From contig JAHDIK010000006.1 in NCBI GenBank assembly GCA_020630795.1, positions 86,655 to 150,654 on the forward strand: a DNA stretch of 64,000 bases, written 5' to 3'. The notes under the pieces were generated by a model that had not been told where the DNA came from, ran no database searches, and worked only from the letters and a program-made list of their open reading frames with translations. This DNA is from Colwellia sp. Lineage in GTDB: Bacteria > Pseudomonadota > Gammaproteobacteria > Enterobacterales > Alteromonadaceae. Both the position numbers and the translations under genes were made by a program. The stretch's first letter is position 1, and each line of letters begins with the position of its first letter. Positions 49,443-58,403 of the stretch are shown here, in pieces.

Positions 49443-52226
49443 ATGGCTACTAAAGGTTTTAAGTTAAGTAGTGTTTATTTAGCAATGATGGTTGCATCAA
49501 GCGTTAGTGTACAAGCGCAAGAAGCTACCGCTAATAAAGCAGACGAAACAGAAGTTATTCAAGTTACGGGTATTTTTAGTTCATTAAGTAAATCTGCTGC
49601 AGTAAAAAGAGATGCATCGGGTGTTGTAGACGCTATTTCTGCGGAAGACATCGGTAAATTTCCAGACACAAACCTTGCAGAATCAATTCAGCGTATTTCT
49701 GGTGTTTCTATTGATAGAGCAAATAATGAAGGAAACAAAGTTACAGTTCGTGGTTTTGGGCCTGCTTTCAACTTAGTTACCTTAAATGGTCGTCAAATGC
49801 CTAACTCTTCGGTACTAGAATCTGCTGGCGTGAGTCGTAGTTTTAATTTCCGTGAAATCGCAGCAGAAAGTGTAAGTGGTGTAGAAATTCATAAAACAGG
49901 TAAAGCACATATTTCGACGGGTGGTATCGGTGCTACTGTTGATATTCAAACGGCTAAGCCTTTTGATTATGGCGAATTTAAAGCGTTTGCTAGTGCTAAA
50001 GGTGTATACGATACAAGTGTAGAAGATGAAGGTAGCAAAGTAACACCTGAAATTTCAGGTATGATTAGCCAAGTATTTGCCGATGGCAAATTTGGTGTTT
50101 TATTCTCAGCATCACATGCTGAACGTGATTCACACCGAGATCGTGTTGGTACTGATGGTTGGGTACGTAATCGCGGTAATCGCTCTCAAATTGACACGTC
50201 AAATATAAGTTCACAAAATCCTGATGAGTCTTTTTGGACACCGTGGACTGCGGTTGTTGAGCATTATGACACGGAACGTGAGCGCCAAAACGCTCAGCTT
50301 GTTTTACAAGCTGCTCCAATTGATAGTCTTGTTGCGACATTAAACTATACGATTTCTCGCTTCGAAGAAGTGAGTAATACAAATCGCATGGCATTTTGGT
50401 TTGATGACCCATTTGGTACAGCTGATGAAAATGGTACTGTTTGGAATCCTCGAGATCCTGATGATGAGCTAAACTTTTGGGCATGGCAATATTATGAGAA
50501 AAAAGAGAATGACTCGTTAGGTTTAAATATTGAATGGCAAGCTACAGAAGCGTTAAGTTTTGAGTTTGATTACCATGATTCAACATCACACTCTAACCCC
50601 GATGGCCAAACGGCAGAAACTCTAGCTAACTTAAAAAATATTAAGACAGACGATGGGTTAGGCGTTGATATCGGTGCTGACTTTGTTGGCGACATCCCTG
50701 TCATTTATGTAGACGATAGCAAATTGCCAGGTGGTGGTTACGCTGGAGAAAACATTGTATCTGACTTATATCAACAACGTGGTTTTGAAATGGAAAACAA
50801 CGTTGAGCAAATTAAGCTCTCGGGTAAGTGGGAAAACTTAAGAGACGGGGCGTTATCTGCAATTAACTTTGGTGTTCAACAAACGGATTACAGTATCGAT
50901 ACGTTCAGAAGTGGCGTTTTTCAATTTAGAAGTATTCCAACAACAGGCTTAGATTTAAGTTTTGTTGAGCGTGGCGATACGTCAGACCAATTCTCTGGTG
51001 CTAATGAGCTGTTTCCATTTATACCTAAATATAGTGCTTTAGATTTTATTGATATTGTACAAAATGAAGGCTTATACGAAGAACCAAATATTGTAACGAA
51101 TGGTGTTACCGAAGATACTCTTGCCGCATACGTTTCGTTCGATTTTGAAACAGAGTTTAATGACTTGCCTGTTAATTTGAATGTAGGTGTTCGTTACGAA
51201 AAAACTGACGTATCAGCTTATACAGTTCAAGATGGTTTGTTAGCATTAAACTACCGTAATGTTGAAGAACTTGAAGTTATTGATGACGATATTCCAGCGC
51301 CACAGAGCTTAAGTGGTGAATATTCTCGTATATTGCCTAACTTTGACTTTTCAATTGAACCAATGGACGATTTAATTACTCGTTTTTCATATAGTCGTAC
51401 TATTGCTCGACCTAATATTGGACAGCTTTTCCCTGGCACAAATTTAAACGCTCCTCGCCCAGGCGACCCGTTTAAAGCGTCTCAAGGTAATCCTAGCTTG
51501 TTGCCAGTGACGTCAGACAATTTTGATCTATCTGTTGAATGGTATCTTGATGACGGCAGTTATGTATCTGTGGCATATTTTAAGAAATTTGTTGAAAATT
51601 TCATTGTTAATGGTACTGAAGATAGAAAAATTCTAAACGTAAATGGTGAAGTAATAACTGATCCAAGTGCTAACCCTAGAGCCGGTTGTCCTGATCCAAG
51701 TACAGTTCCAAATCCTGCTTGTTTAAGTCAGGCAGGTGATCCTGAAATAACTTGGGAAGTAACAACCCCAGTAAACTTACAAAACCGTAAAGTTGATGGT
51801 TGGGAGTTGAACGCTCAATATATGTTTGGTGATAGCGGCTTTGGTGGACAAGCAAACTACACTTTAGTTGAAAGTGACGAAACTTATGATGTGTTTAATT
51901 TTGATCAGTCAGCAGCATTAACGGGTTTGAGTGACTCTGCTAACATTGTTGGTTTTTACGAAAAAGACTCGGTTCAAGTTAGATTAGCTTATAACTGGCG
52001 TGATGATTTTCTTCAATCTTTAGGTAGTGAGCCAAGATTTGTAGAAGCTTACGGGCAATGGGACTTAAGCGCGAGTTATGAAATTAATGAAAATCTTTCG
52101 GTATTTATTGATGGTATTAACTTAACCAACGAAACTACACGCCGTTATGGCCGCTTTGAAAATCAATTAATTGATGCAGAGCAATACGGTGCGCGATATG
52201 CTGTAGGTATTCGTGGATCTTGGTAG
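49443..52226 (+). CDS. TonB-dependent receptor (Xanthomonas/Caulobacter-type)
   Basis: Outer-membrane 22-strand barrel that imports a ligand using TonB energy. Signal peptide ends near VQA (residue 25), a TonB-box-like EVIQVTG is at 37-43, the plug follows (DIGKFPDTNLAESIQRISGVSI, seen in parts), and the barrel ends in Trp (GIRGSW). NIGQLFPGTN and the DGSYVSVAYFKK region are typical of the TIGR01782 group. Length 927 aa is usual. Partners are a halogenase homologue and SapC, a set often linked to uptake of sugars or peptides in marine bacteria. The ligand is unknown. Confidence 0.9.
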   Translation: MATKGFKLSSVYLAMMVASSVSVQAQEATANKADETEVIQVTGIFSSLSKSAAVKRDASGVVDAISAEDIGKFPDTNLAESIQRISGVSIDRANNEGNKVTVRGFGPAFNLVTLNGRQMPNSSVLESAGVSRSFNFREIAAESVSGVEIHKTGKAHISTGGIGATVDIQTAKPFDYGEFKAFASAKGVYDTSVEDEGSKVTPEISGMISQVFADGKFGVLFSASHAERDSHRDRVGTDGWVRNRGNRSQIDTSNISSQNPDESFWTPWTAVVEHYDTERERQNAQLVLQAAPIDSLVATLNYTISRFEEVSNTNRMAFWFDDPFGTADENGTVWNPRDPDDELNFWAWQYYEKKENDSLGLNIEWQATEALSFEFDYHDSTSHSNPDGQTAETLANLKNIKTDDGLGVDIGADFVGDIPVIYVDDSKLPGGGYAGENIVSDLYQQRGFEMENNVEQIKLSGKWENLRDGALSAINFGVQQTDYSIDTFRSGVFQFRSIPTTGLDLSFVERGDTSDQFSGANELFPFIPKYSALDFIDIVQNEGLYEEPNIVTNGVTEDTLAAYVSFDFETEFNDLPVNLNVGVRYEKTDVSAYTVQDGLLALNYRNVEELEVIDDDIPAPQSLSGEYSRILPNFDFSIEPMDDLITRFSYSRTIARPNIGQLFPGTNLNAPRPGDPFKASQGNPSLLPVTSDNFDLSVEWYLDDGSYVSVAYFKKFVENFIVNGTEDRKILNVNGEVITDPSANPRAGCPDPSTVPNPACLSQAGDPEITWEVTTPVNLQNRKVDGWELNAQYMFGDSGFGGQANYTLVESDETYDVFNFDQSAALTGLSDSANIVGFYEKDSVQVRLAYNWRDDFLQSLGSEPRFVEAYGQWDLSASYEINENLSVFIDGINLTNETTRRYGRFENQLIDAEQYGARYAVGIRGSW

Positions 52227-52270
52227 AAACGATATTAACTATATAAGGAATAGTTAATGCTTTGAAAGGA

Positions 52271-52294
52271 AGCCGCCGTAATAAGGCGGCTTTT
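52271..52294 (+). terminator. Hairpin after the receptor gene
   Basis: AGCCGCC (52271-52277) pairs with GGCGGCT (52285-52291), then TTTTG. The short U-run suggests partial termination, letting some transcripts continue into the halogenase gene. Confidence 0.75.
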
Positions 52295-52326
52295 GTATAA
52301 CTGTATCTTTAACTTTAGGAGTTTTT

Positions 52327-53877
52327 ATGGAGAATCCTATTAAATCAATTGTTATTGTAGGTGGTGGCACCGCTGGCTGGATAACTGCTGGTGTAATCGC
52401 GTCTACATTAAAAAAAAGTGCAGGTTCAAATTATTCCGTTACGTTAGTTGAGTCTCCTGACATACCAAATGTAGGGGTGGGCGAAGGTACTTGGCCCACA
52501 ATGCGTAATACTTTAAACAAAATGGGAATACGAGAAACTGATTTCATTGAAAAATGTAATGTGTCATTTAAGCAGGGGGCTAAGTTTTCCCAATGGGTAA
52601 CTGGCGATAAAGATGATTTTTACTATCACCCGTTAGTGTTACCTCAAGGTTTTCATAACATAAATTTAGCAGCTCATTGGGGAGAAGGTGGTAACAACAA
52701 ATCTTTTTCTCAAGCGGTGTGCCCGCAAGAGGAGATTTGTGAACTAGGCTTAGGTCCTAAAAAAATGGTTACTGCTGAATACGCAGCGGTTGCTAATTAT
52801 GCGTATCATTTAGACGCAGGTAAGTTTTCTGAGTTTTTAACTAACCATTGCGTTGAATACCTAAACGTTAAACATATTCTTGATAATGTAGTAAGCGTTA
52901 ATAACAAAGACGGCGACATTTCGTCTGTTTCTACTAAACATAATGGTGATGTTGCAGGCGATTTATTTATAGATTGTACAGGCTTTAAATCACTGTTGCT
53001 GGGAGAGCACTTCAACGTCCCATTTAAATCATGCAAAGACCAACTCTTTTCAGATACTGCTATTGCTGTTCAAGTGCCTTATCAAGATGACAATAGCGAA
53101 ATAGCATCTCATACTATATCTACAGCGCAATCGGCGGGGTGGATATGGGATATTGGCTTATTTAACCGTCGTGGAGTAGGGCATGTTTTTTCTAGCCAAT
53201 ACATATCAGAAGAAAAAGCAAAACAAGAGCTGGTTGATTATTTGAAAGAATCTTGCACCAATACTGATGACTTAAACTTTAGAACTATTAATTTTAACCC
53301 CGGACATAGAGAAAAATTTTGGGAAAAAAATTGTGTAGCGGTTGGTTTATCTGCTGGATTTCTAGAGCCTTTAGAAGCATCGGCATTGCTACTTGTTGAA
53401 ATATCCGCTCAAATGATTGCAGAGCAATTACCAACTCACAGGCGAGCAATGGACATTGTTGCTAAACGATTTAACGAAACCTTTCTTTATCGTTGGGATC
53501 GAATTATTGATTTTTTGAAATTGCACTATATGCTAAACAAGCGATCAGATAGTCAGTTTTGGATTGATCATCGAGCGCCGGAAACTGTTTCCGATTATTT
53601 AAAAGAGCAACTTGAACTTTGGAAGTATCAAGTTCCGAGTGATCATGACTTTGAGCACGCTTTAGAAGTTTTTCCAGCAGCTAGTTACCAGTACGTGCTT
53701 TATGGCATGGGGTTTAAAACAAACGCTAACCCAAGAGGTTTATCTGATACCAGTTACCGAGAAGCTCAGAATTACTTTGATAAAAACGAAAAACAAAAAC
53801 AAGAATTTATTTCTACACTCATGCCAAACCGAGAACTCTTAAAGAAAATACATAGATACGGTTTGCAGAAAGTGTAA
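52327..53877 (+). CDS. Tryptophan-halogenase-family flavoprotein (FAD-dependent halogenase homologue)
   Basis: 516-aa member of the PrnA-like family. FAD motif VGGGTAGW is at residues 11-18 and the second motif GVGEGTWP at 50-57. The catalytic lysine corresponding to PrnA Lys79 is Lys82 (NVSFKQG), and the FLEPLE segment is at 345-350. The characteristic WxWxIP motif reads WIWDIG at 272-277, with Gly for Pro. It lies between the receptor and sapC, with TAGGAG before the ATG. Substrate is unknown; the enzyme may not act on tryptophan, and halogenation itself is not shown. Confidence 0.85.
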   Translation: MENPIKSIVIVGGGTAGWITAGVIASTLKKSAGSNYSVTLVESPDIPNVGVGEGTWPTMRNTLNKMGIRETDFIEKCNVSFKQGAKFSQWVTGDKDDFYYHPLVLPQGFHNINLAAHWGEGGNNKSFSQAVCPQEEICELGLGPKKMVTAEYAAVANYAYHLDAGKFSEFLTNHCVEYLNVKHILDNVVSVNNKDGDISSVSTKHNGDVAGDLFIDCTGFKSLLLGEHFNVPFKSCKDQLFSDTAIAVQVPYQDDNSEIASHTISTAQSAGWIWDIGLFNRRGVGHVFSSQYISEEKAKQELVDYLKESCTNTDDLNFRTINFNPGHREKFWEKNCVAVGLSAGFLEPLEASALLLVEISAQMIAEQLPTHRRAMDIVAKRFNETFLYRWDRIIDFLKLHYMLNKRSDSQFWIDHRAPETVSDYLKEQLELWKYQVPSDHDFEHALEVFPAASYQYVLYGMGFKTNANPRGLSDTSYREAQNYFDKNEKQKQEFISTLMPNRELLKKIHRYGLQKV

Positions 53878-53890
53878 ACAAGGATTAAAC

Positions 53891-54613
53891 ATGGCAAATT
53901 TTAAAATATTAGATTCAAATACACATAAAAATACGCGTGTAAAACTCGGCCGTGGTGCTGAGTTTGGTGAGAACATTCATACGGTTCCAGTTATTGCGGA
54001 AGAGTTACACCAACTTGTATTGGAATATCCAATATGTTTTATAAAAGACAACAACACTGGTCAGTTTGGTTTAAATGCATTATTAGGTTTTGAGGTTGGT
54101 GAAAATTTATTTTTAGAAGGTAATAAGTGGAATGCACAGTACGTACCTTTACATATAAGACGCCAACCATTTATGGCTGGAATAAACGGAGAAGACGGCG
54201 ACAGGCCGACCGAAGAAAACACGGTTATCACCATCAATATGGACAACACTCGTGTGCAAGAAAGCGAAGGTGAATTGCTGTTTGATGCCGATGGTAAGCT
54301 TACACCTTATATGGAAACCGTTAATAATTTATTGGCTACATTGGTGAACGGAATTATTCGTACAGAAGCGTTTGTAAAAGCATTGTCAGATAACGATTTA
54401 ATAGAGCCTGTTCAACTCAAAGTCTCTTTTGCTTCAGGCGAAGAAAAAAGATTTGATGGCGTGTATACCATACACGAAGAAAATTTTAAAAATCTATCGG
54501 CAGAGGTTTTATCAGCATTTCACCGTAGCGGTTATCTTCAAGCTATTTACATGTTAAAAGTTTCTATGGGTAATATTCAAAAGTTAGTTTCAATGAAAAA
54601 TAAAACGCTATAA
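53891..54613 (+). CDS. SapC-family protein
   Basis: 240-aa protein of the SapC family (PF07277), first noted near an S-layer gene in Campylobacter but without a firmly known function. HTVPVIAEELHQLVLEYPICF (noted in parts: TVPVIAEE, YPICF) and VPLHIRRQPFMAG are the conserved stretches, and the acidic middle (GEDGDRPTEEN) is typical. No signal peptide or membrane segment is visible. It starts 13 nt after the halogenase gene, so they are co-transcribed. A role with the receptor is inferred from linkage. Confidence 0.87.
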   Translation: MANFKILDSNTHKNTRVKLGRGAEFGENIHTVPVIAEELHQLVLEYPICFIKDNNTGQFGLNALLGFEVGENLFLEGNKWNAQYVPLHIRRQPFMAGINGEDGDRPTEENTVITINMDNTRVQESEGELLFDADGKLTPYMETVNNLLATLVNGIIRTEAFVKALSDNDLIEPVQLKVSFASGEEKRFDGVYTIHEENFKNLSAEVLSAFHRSGYLQAIYMLKVSMGNIQKLVSMKNKTL

Positions 54614-54637
54614 ATACTCTTTATTTATTATGACTTC

Positions 54638-54665
54638 TAAAAACACCACTTGTTGGTGTTTTTTC
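54638..54665 (+). terminator. Terminator after the SapC gene
   Basis: AAACACCA (54641-54648) pairs with TGGTGTTT (54654-54661) over a 5-nt loop, followed by T-rich sequence. It ends the receptor-halogenase-SapC unit. Confidence 0.88.
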
Positions 54666-54769
54666 TTTTTTGAGTAACCATTTTTTCAAGTAGGTCGTAG
54701 TGCATAGGGTTTGCTATAATATGAGGAAGAATATTTTGGTGTTTCTCTATCAATAAGGCCATAAATACT

Positions 54770-55144
54770 ATGGAATACGAATTTATTAATGATTCATTAA
54801 CAGGCTTATCGAGCGCTCGTTTTTCAATGGAACACGAGATTATGGGGCCTTGGTTAGAAGTGGAGATAGGAAATAGCATCCCCAAGTTAACAACATTACT
54901 TGAAACCATTGATGATATTAAAACGCGATCTAAAGAAGACGTATATATTACAGGGAGTGAATATACATTGGTGTTTAGCCAAGAGTCTGTTCAGGTTGTT
55001 GCAAATAGCTCATTTAATCAAGACTCAAATGATGAGGACAACGAACTTGAAGAAGGACTAATGACCGATTTCGATTCATCAGCAGAATGTGGTATTGAAG
55101 ACTTTAAAACGTTGTTAATGCAATGGTCAGCTTTTATAAAATAA
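54770..55144 (+). CDS. yacL: UPF0231-family protein YacL
   Basis: 124-aa protein of unknown function, conserved in gammaproteobacteria. The N-terminus MEYEFINDSLTGLSSARFSMEHE and the C-terminal CGIEDFKTLL match E. coli YacL in pattern and length, with an acidic stretch (about residues 88-105). In E. coli it follows acnB directly; here a 6.3-kb block intervenes. The stop lies 1 bp from the stop of the convergent HDOD gene, with no terminator between. Confidence 0.9.
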   Translation: MEYEFINDSLTGLSSARFSMEHEIMGPWLEVEIGNSIPKLTTLLETIDDIKTRSKEDVYITGSEYTLVFSQESVQVVANSSFNQDSNDEDNELEEGLMTDFDSSAECGIEDFKTLLMQWSAFIK

Positions 55145-55145
55145 A

Positions 55146-55988
55146 CTAGGCGTATTCTGCTTCACGCTCTTCTACTAACAGTAAATAGTCACTTTCTGAC
55201 ATCGCTAATAAATCTAAAATTTTATCTTTTAAGAATTGCCAATCGGGAGAGTTTTTTTGATGATTTCTCACGTGAATAATGTTTTCAGCCATTTTTAAAA
55301 TAGAATAATAAAACATTTGTAATCGGCTTGAAGCGTTGTCTAAAAAGTCACGTTCGTGGTGCGCAAGAATTAACTGGCAGATATCTTTAGGTAATCGCCA
55401 TGATGTTGCTACGTAATATCCAATGGTTGCGTGGTTAGCTTTATAGGTGGCGTCTTCGATCGAAGTTACAGGTACAGCGGGAAACTTTTTAGCCTGTTCA
55501 AATGTTTTATGGTAATCGTTGTATTTCATTGCCATGATCGGAATGCCACAGTCATGAAATAAGCCTAAAGAAAACAAAATATCTTTAGATATAGCTTGTT
55601 TTAACGAATTACCTATTTGCACACACATATTGGCAATTTGTGTTGAATTGTTCCAAAAATCTTCTAAAGCAATTGAACAGTCTTTTTGTTGAAAAGTTTG
55701 CTTAATCAAACAACCTGTTACAAGGGTAATAATACCGTCTAAGCCGATATATCTAACAGACTTTGGAATGTCAGATACTGTTCTAGACAAGCCATAAACG
55801 GGAGAGTTAATTGTTTTTAATACGGTTGCAGAAACAGCAACATCTTGAGATATTGTTTTGGCGATGAGATTTAATTCTGGCTCATCCTGAGCAATTAAGT
55901 CTTGAAGCTTTTTTAAAAGCTTAGGTTGTGCAGGAATAGAGAATCCCCGTCCAATATCTTCAAGTACCTTATCATCTACGAGTAACAT
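55146..55988 (-). CDS. HDOD-domain protein
   Basis: 280-aa cytoplasmic protein with one HDOD domain (about residues 15-215), a relative of the HD phosphohydrolases used in signalling and regulation. IPAQPKLLKKL, SQDVAVSATVLKTINSPVYGL and GLFHDCGIPIM are typical; the FHDCG and AHHERD segments retain some His and Asp residues, but the full HD metal site is not evident. No receiver or output domain is attached, so its partner is unknown. It converges with yacL. Confidence 0.85.
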   Translation of the reverse strand: MLLVDDKVLEDIGRGFSIPAQPKLLKKLQDLIAQDEPELNLIAKTISQDVAVSATVLKTINSPVYGLSRTVSDIPKSVRYIGLDGIITLVTGCLIKQTFQQKDCSIALEDFWNNSTQIANMCVQIGNSLKQAISKDILFSLGLFHDCGIPIMAMKYNDYHKTFEQAKKFPAVPVTSIEDATYKANHATIGYYVATSWRLPKDICQLILAHHERDFLDNASSRLQMFYYSILKMAENIIHVRNHQKNSPDWQFLKDKILDLLAMSESDYLLLVEEREAEYA

Positions 55989-56388
55989 ATTTTTATAATT
56001 ATTTTAAGTTTGTTAGGTTACATACCATAACGAATATGGAGACAATGTTAGATTTTTGTAATCTCCTTACTATCTCTTAATTTAAATTAATTTACAACTA
56101 GTAATTTAAGGCTTAGCGCAATAAAAATAAGGTATTTGGTTAATATTTTACAGGAAAAACATATGTACCTGAAAATTTGCGATTACTTTTGGTTAACGGT
56201 GAGTTTACATCCTCAAAAATCATTGTGTTGTTGTAATGGAAGTAAAGTTGATGTCTCAGTGTCTTCTTAACTGCAAGTAATCAATTTTATACATTGAATA
56301 CGCTTATGTGTTTATTTATAGTAACGCGAATAAAATTTATTAAATCACAATGATTTACGTTTAATTAATACGGTTTACACTTAAACTT
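55989..56388. other. 400-bp gap between the HDOD and pilin-like genes
   Basis: Divergent promoter region, very AT-rich. I see no RNA gene, operator or repeat I can support. A 35-codon open frame at 56163-56270 lacks a ribosome site and family resemblance. Confidence 0.6.
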
Positions 56389-56889
56389 ATGAATAAAAAT
56401 AAAGGCTTCACGTTAATAGAGTTAGTTGTAGTGATTGTTATCTTAGGTATTTTATCTGCAACTGCACTACCAAAGTTTATTAATTTGACTGAAGACGCAG
56501 AAGAAGCTGTATTTATTGGTACAGTGGCAGCGTTTAAGTCGGGTGTTGAACAAGTGCATATTGCTTGGTTGGTAAGGGGAAATGGTCAAGCTGTTCAAGA
56601 CTTTATTCCAATTAGTGATCCTGTTGTTGGCGGTGATTTAAGCGTAAATTCCGCAGGGTATCCTGCTGATACTCGGGGTGTTAGCTTAACATTAAATAGT
56701 GGGAATGATTGTTTGGATGTATGGCGAGCAGTGCTTGACGCAAGTAATGCTGACGTTGAAAATGACGATAGTGCTGATATACAGGCGCAATATATAGGTT
56801 CAAATAGTTGTACTTATACTTACACGCGAAATCCCACATTGTCAGCCACGTATAACTCTAATACAGGCGATGTTACGATTAATAATTAA
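56389..56889 (+). CDS. Orphan type IV pilin-like protein (MSHA-pilin-like)
   Basis: 166-aa prepilin with a very short leader, MNKNKG, cleaved before FTLIELVVVIVILGILSATALP, so mature Glu5 is present. The globular part has two cysteines (NDCLDVW and SNSCTYTY) that may pair as in MSHA pilins. It stands alone, 25 kb from the pilABCD genes, with its own terminator; PilD encoded at 26.5-27.4 kb could process it. It could be a minor pilin, an MSHA-like pilin or a pseudopilin. Confidence 0.83.
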   Translation: MNKNKGFTLIELVVVIVILGILSATALPKFINLTEDAEEAVFIGTVAAFKSGVEQVHIAWLVRGNGQAVQDFIPISDPVVGGDLSVNSAGYPADTRGVSLTLNSGNDCLDVWRAVLDASNADVENDDSADIQAQYIGSNSCTYTYTRNPTLSATYNSNTGDVTINN

Positions 56890-56914
56890 CTCATGTAAAA
56901 ACAGCTAATTAATT

Positions 56915-56956
56915 CCAATAAAAAAGCCACGTTTAATATCGTGGCTTTTTTATTGG
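56915..56956. terminator. Bidirectional terminator between the pilin-like gene and msrA
   Basis: A 17-bp stem (56915-56931 with 56940-56956) with A-tract and T-tract in the arms, loop 8 nt. It serves both convergent genes. Confidence 0.92.
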
Positions 56957-56972
56957 AGTTTTGAGCGTAATG

Positions 56973-57512
56973 TTATTTTAGTTTATCGATGAACGTTTTT
57001 TTAAATTTAGCAAGCTTTGGGGAAACAACTGCTTGGCAGTATTGGTTTTCAGGATTTTTATTAAAGTATCCTTGATGGTAAAGCTCACCAGTATAAAAGT
57101 GGCTAATATCCGTAACCTCGGTTACTAGTGGGTTTGGCCATATTTCTTCATTATTTATTTCGTCAATAATTGTTTGAGCTATGTTCTTTTGTTCTTCATT
57201 GTGAACAAATATCCCCGAACGATATTGAGTACCTATGTCGTTACCTTGGCGATTTAACTGTGTTGGATCGTGTAGCGTAAAAAAGATCTCTAAAATTTCT
57301 CGATAACTAATAATAGTTGGATCAAAGGTTAATTGAACAACTTCTGCGTGACCAGTATTACCTGTACAAACAGATTCATAAGTTGGATTGTTAGTATCGC
57401 CACCCATATAGCCAGAAATTGCCGCTTCAATTCCTTTTAAGCTACTAAATGCTGACTCTATACACCAAAAGCAACCGCCTGCTAATGTTGCTAGTTCAAA
57501 TTTATTAGGCAT
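56973..57512 (-). CDS. msrA: Peptide-methionine (S)-S-oxide reductase MsrA
   Basis: Repairs oxidised methionine (S-sulfoxide form) using a catalytic cysteine. GGCFWCIE places the catalytic Cys at residue 14; GYMGG, GHAEVVQ and YHQGYF are also typical of the family. Length 179 aa is a standard short form without fused MsrB. A C-terminal Cys in NQYCQAV could be the resolving cysteine. It diverges from the DUF3820 gene. Confidence 0.94.
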   Translation of the reverse strand: MPNKFELATLAGGCFWCIESAFSSLKGIEAAISGYMGGDTNNPTYESVCTGNTGHAEVVQLTFDPTIISYREILEIFFTLHDPTQLNRQGNDIGTQYRSGIFVHNEEQKNIAQTIIDEINNEEIWPNPLVTEVTDISHFYTGELYHQGYFNKNPENQYCQAVVSPKLAKFKKTFIDKLK

Positions 57513-57673
57513 ATGTTCTTTCCTGACAATGTGGATTTTAATTTACAATTATAAATAACTCATTCGCATAGTGAAATACTACTAGGGTAAATCGAATTAG
57601 ATTAAAATTTTAAACAGATGTGACATACGTTATATTAAATGTACATGAATACAAGGAAACATAGGTTTACACG

Positions 57674-57901
57674 TTGGAAGCTAATTCTCAAGAACAACAA
57701 AAACTCGTAGAGGCAATTAACCAAGTTATGCCATTCGGCAAGTATGCAGGAAGGAAGCTACTTCAATTACCTGAACCTTATTTGGTTTGGTTTCATGGGA
57801 AAGGATTTCCAGAAGGGAAGTTAGGAGAACAACTAGCGTTAATGTACGAAGTTAAGCTCAATGGTTTAGAAGAAATGCTAAAACCACTTTTAAAAGGTTA
57901 A
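57674..57901 (+). CDS. DUF3820-family protein (YpeB-like)
   Basis: 75-aa protein with the conserved MPFGKYAGRKLLQLPEPYLVWF core (noted in parts MPFGKYAG and LPEPYLVWF), like E. coli YpeB; such proteins are annotated as putative quorum-sensing-regulated virulence factors, with no proven activity. The start is TTG at 57674, chosen because E. coli-type relatives have about 14 residues before MPFGKY; an ATG at that Met is the alternative and would give a shorter protein. Confidence 0.8.
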   Translation: MEANSQEQQKLVEAINQVMPFGKYAGRKLLQLPEPYLVWFHGKGFPEGKLGEQLALMYEVKLNGLEEMLKPLLKG

Positions 57902-58195
57902 TGAGTATCCGTTAACTCATGCCTATAAACTAATTTTTTATAATAATATTTTACTTATTTCGTATTGGAATATTACAAATTAATTAAAGAATTGTTTTGT
58001 AATAAAAAAGTCATGATTGATGTTTTTATGGAATTTTTATTCGTTAATTTTGTGCTTTTTGGCCTGTTTTTTGAACTGTAAATTGCTTGCAATCGTTTAT
58101 TATTTGTTCTTAAATTAATTGTCGATTGTAGTTAAGTTTCGGCCGCTAGATAAATAAATTTATAAATATTATCAAATGGTTAAGAGGTGTGATTC
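57902..58195. other. 294-bp gap upstream of rmf
   Basis: AT-rich region expected to hold the rmf promoter. TTGCAA (58087-58092) with TTAAAT (58110-58115) at 17-nt spacing is a possible weak promoter. A 22-codon hydrophobic open frame at 58013-58081 has no good ribosome site. Confidence 0.4.
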
Positions 58196-58369
58196 ATGAG
58201 AAGACAAAAAAGAGACCGTTTAGGCAGAGCACATTCAAATGGCTATCAGGCAGGCCTTAATGGTAAAGCCAGAGAAAAATGCCCATATCAAAGTATTAAC
58301 GCTCGTTCTGAATGGTTAGGTGGTTGGCGAGAGGCCGTTAACGACCGAAACACAGGATTATTCAAGTAA
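58196..58369 (+). CDS. rmf: Ribosome modulation factor Rmf
   Basis: 57-residue basic protein that dimerises 70S ribosomes into inactive 100S particles in stationary phase. Translation gives MRRQKRDRLGRAHSNGYQAG at the start and LGGWREAVNDR near the end, matching E. coli Rmf almost along its length, including CPYQ. AGAGGTG lies about 6 nt before the ATG, and a terminator follows. It is easy to miss because it is only 57 codons. E. coli Rmf is induced by ppGpp and slow growth; that control is not visible here. Confidence 0.95.
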   Translation: MRRQKRDRLGRAHSNGYQAGLNGKAREKCPYQSINARSEWLGGWREAVNDRNTGLFK

Positions 58370-58403
58370 CCCACTTCCTACATTTTATTTTTAGAAGGAA
58401 CTT

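Noticed and set aside
50065-50484. 139-codon minus-strand open frame inside the receptor gene
   Set aside because: His/Gln-rich shadow of a conserved gene, with no ribosome site or family resemblance.
56163-56270. 35-codon open frame with a Cys triplet before the pilin-like gene
   Set aside because: No ribosome site, no family resemblance, in an AT-rich gap.
58013-58081. 22-codon hydrophobic open frame upstream of rmf
   Set aside because: Only a weak ribosome site and low-complexity AT-rich sequence; likely chance.
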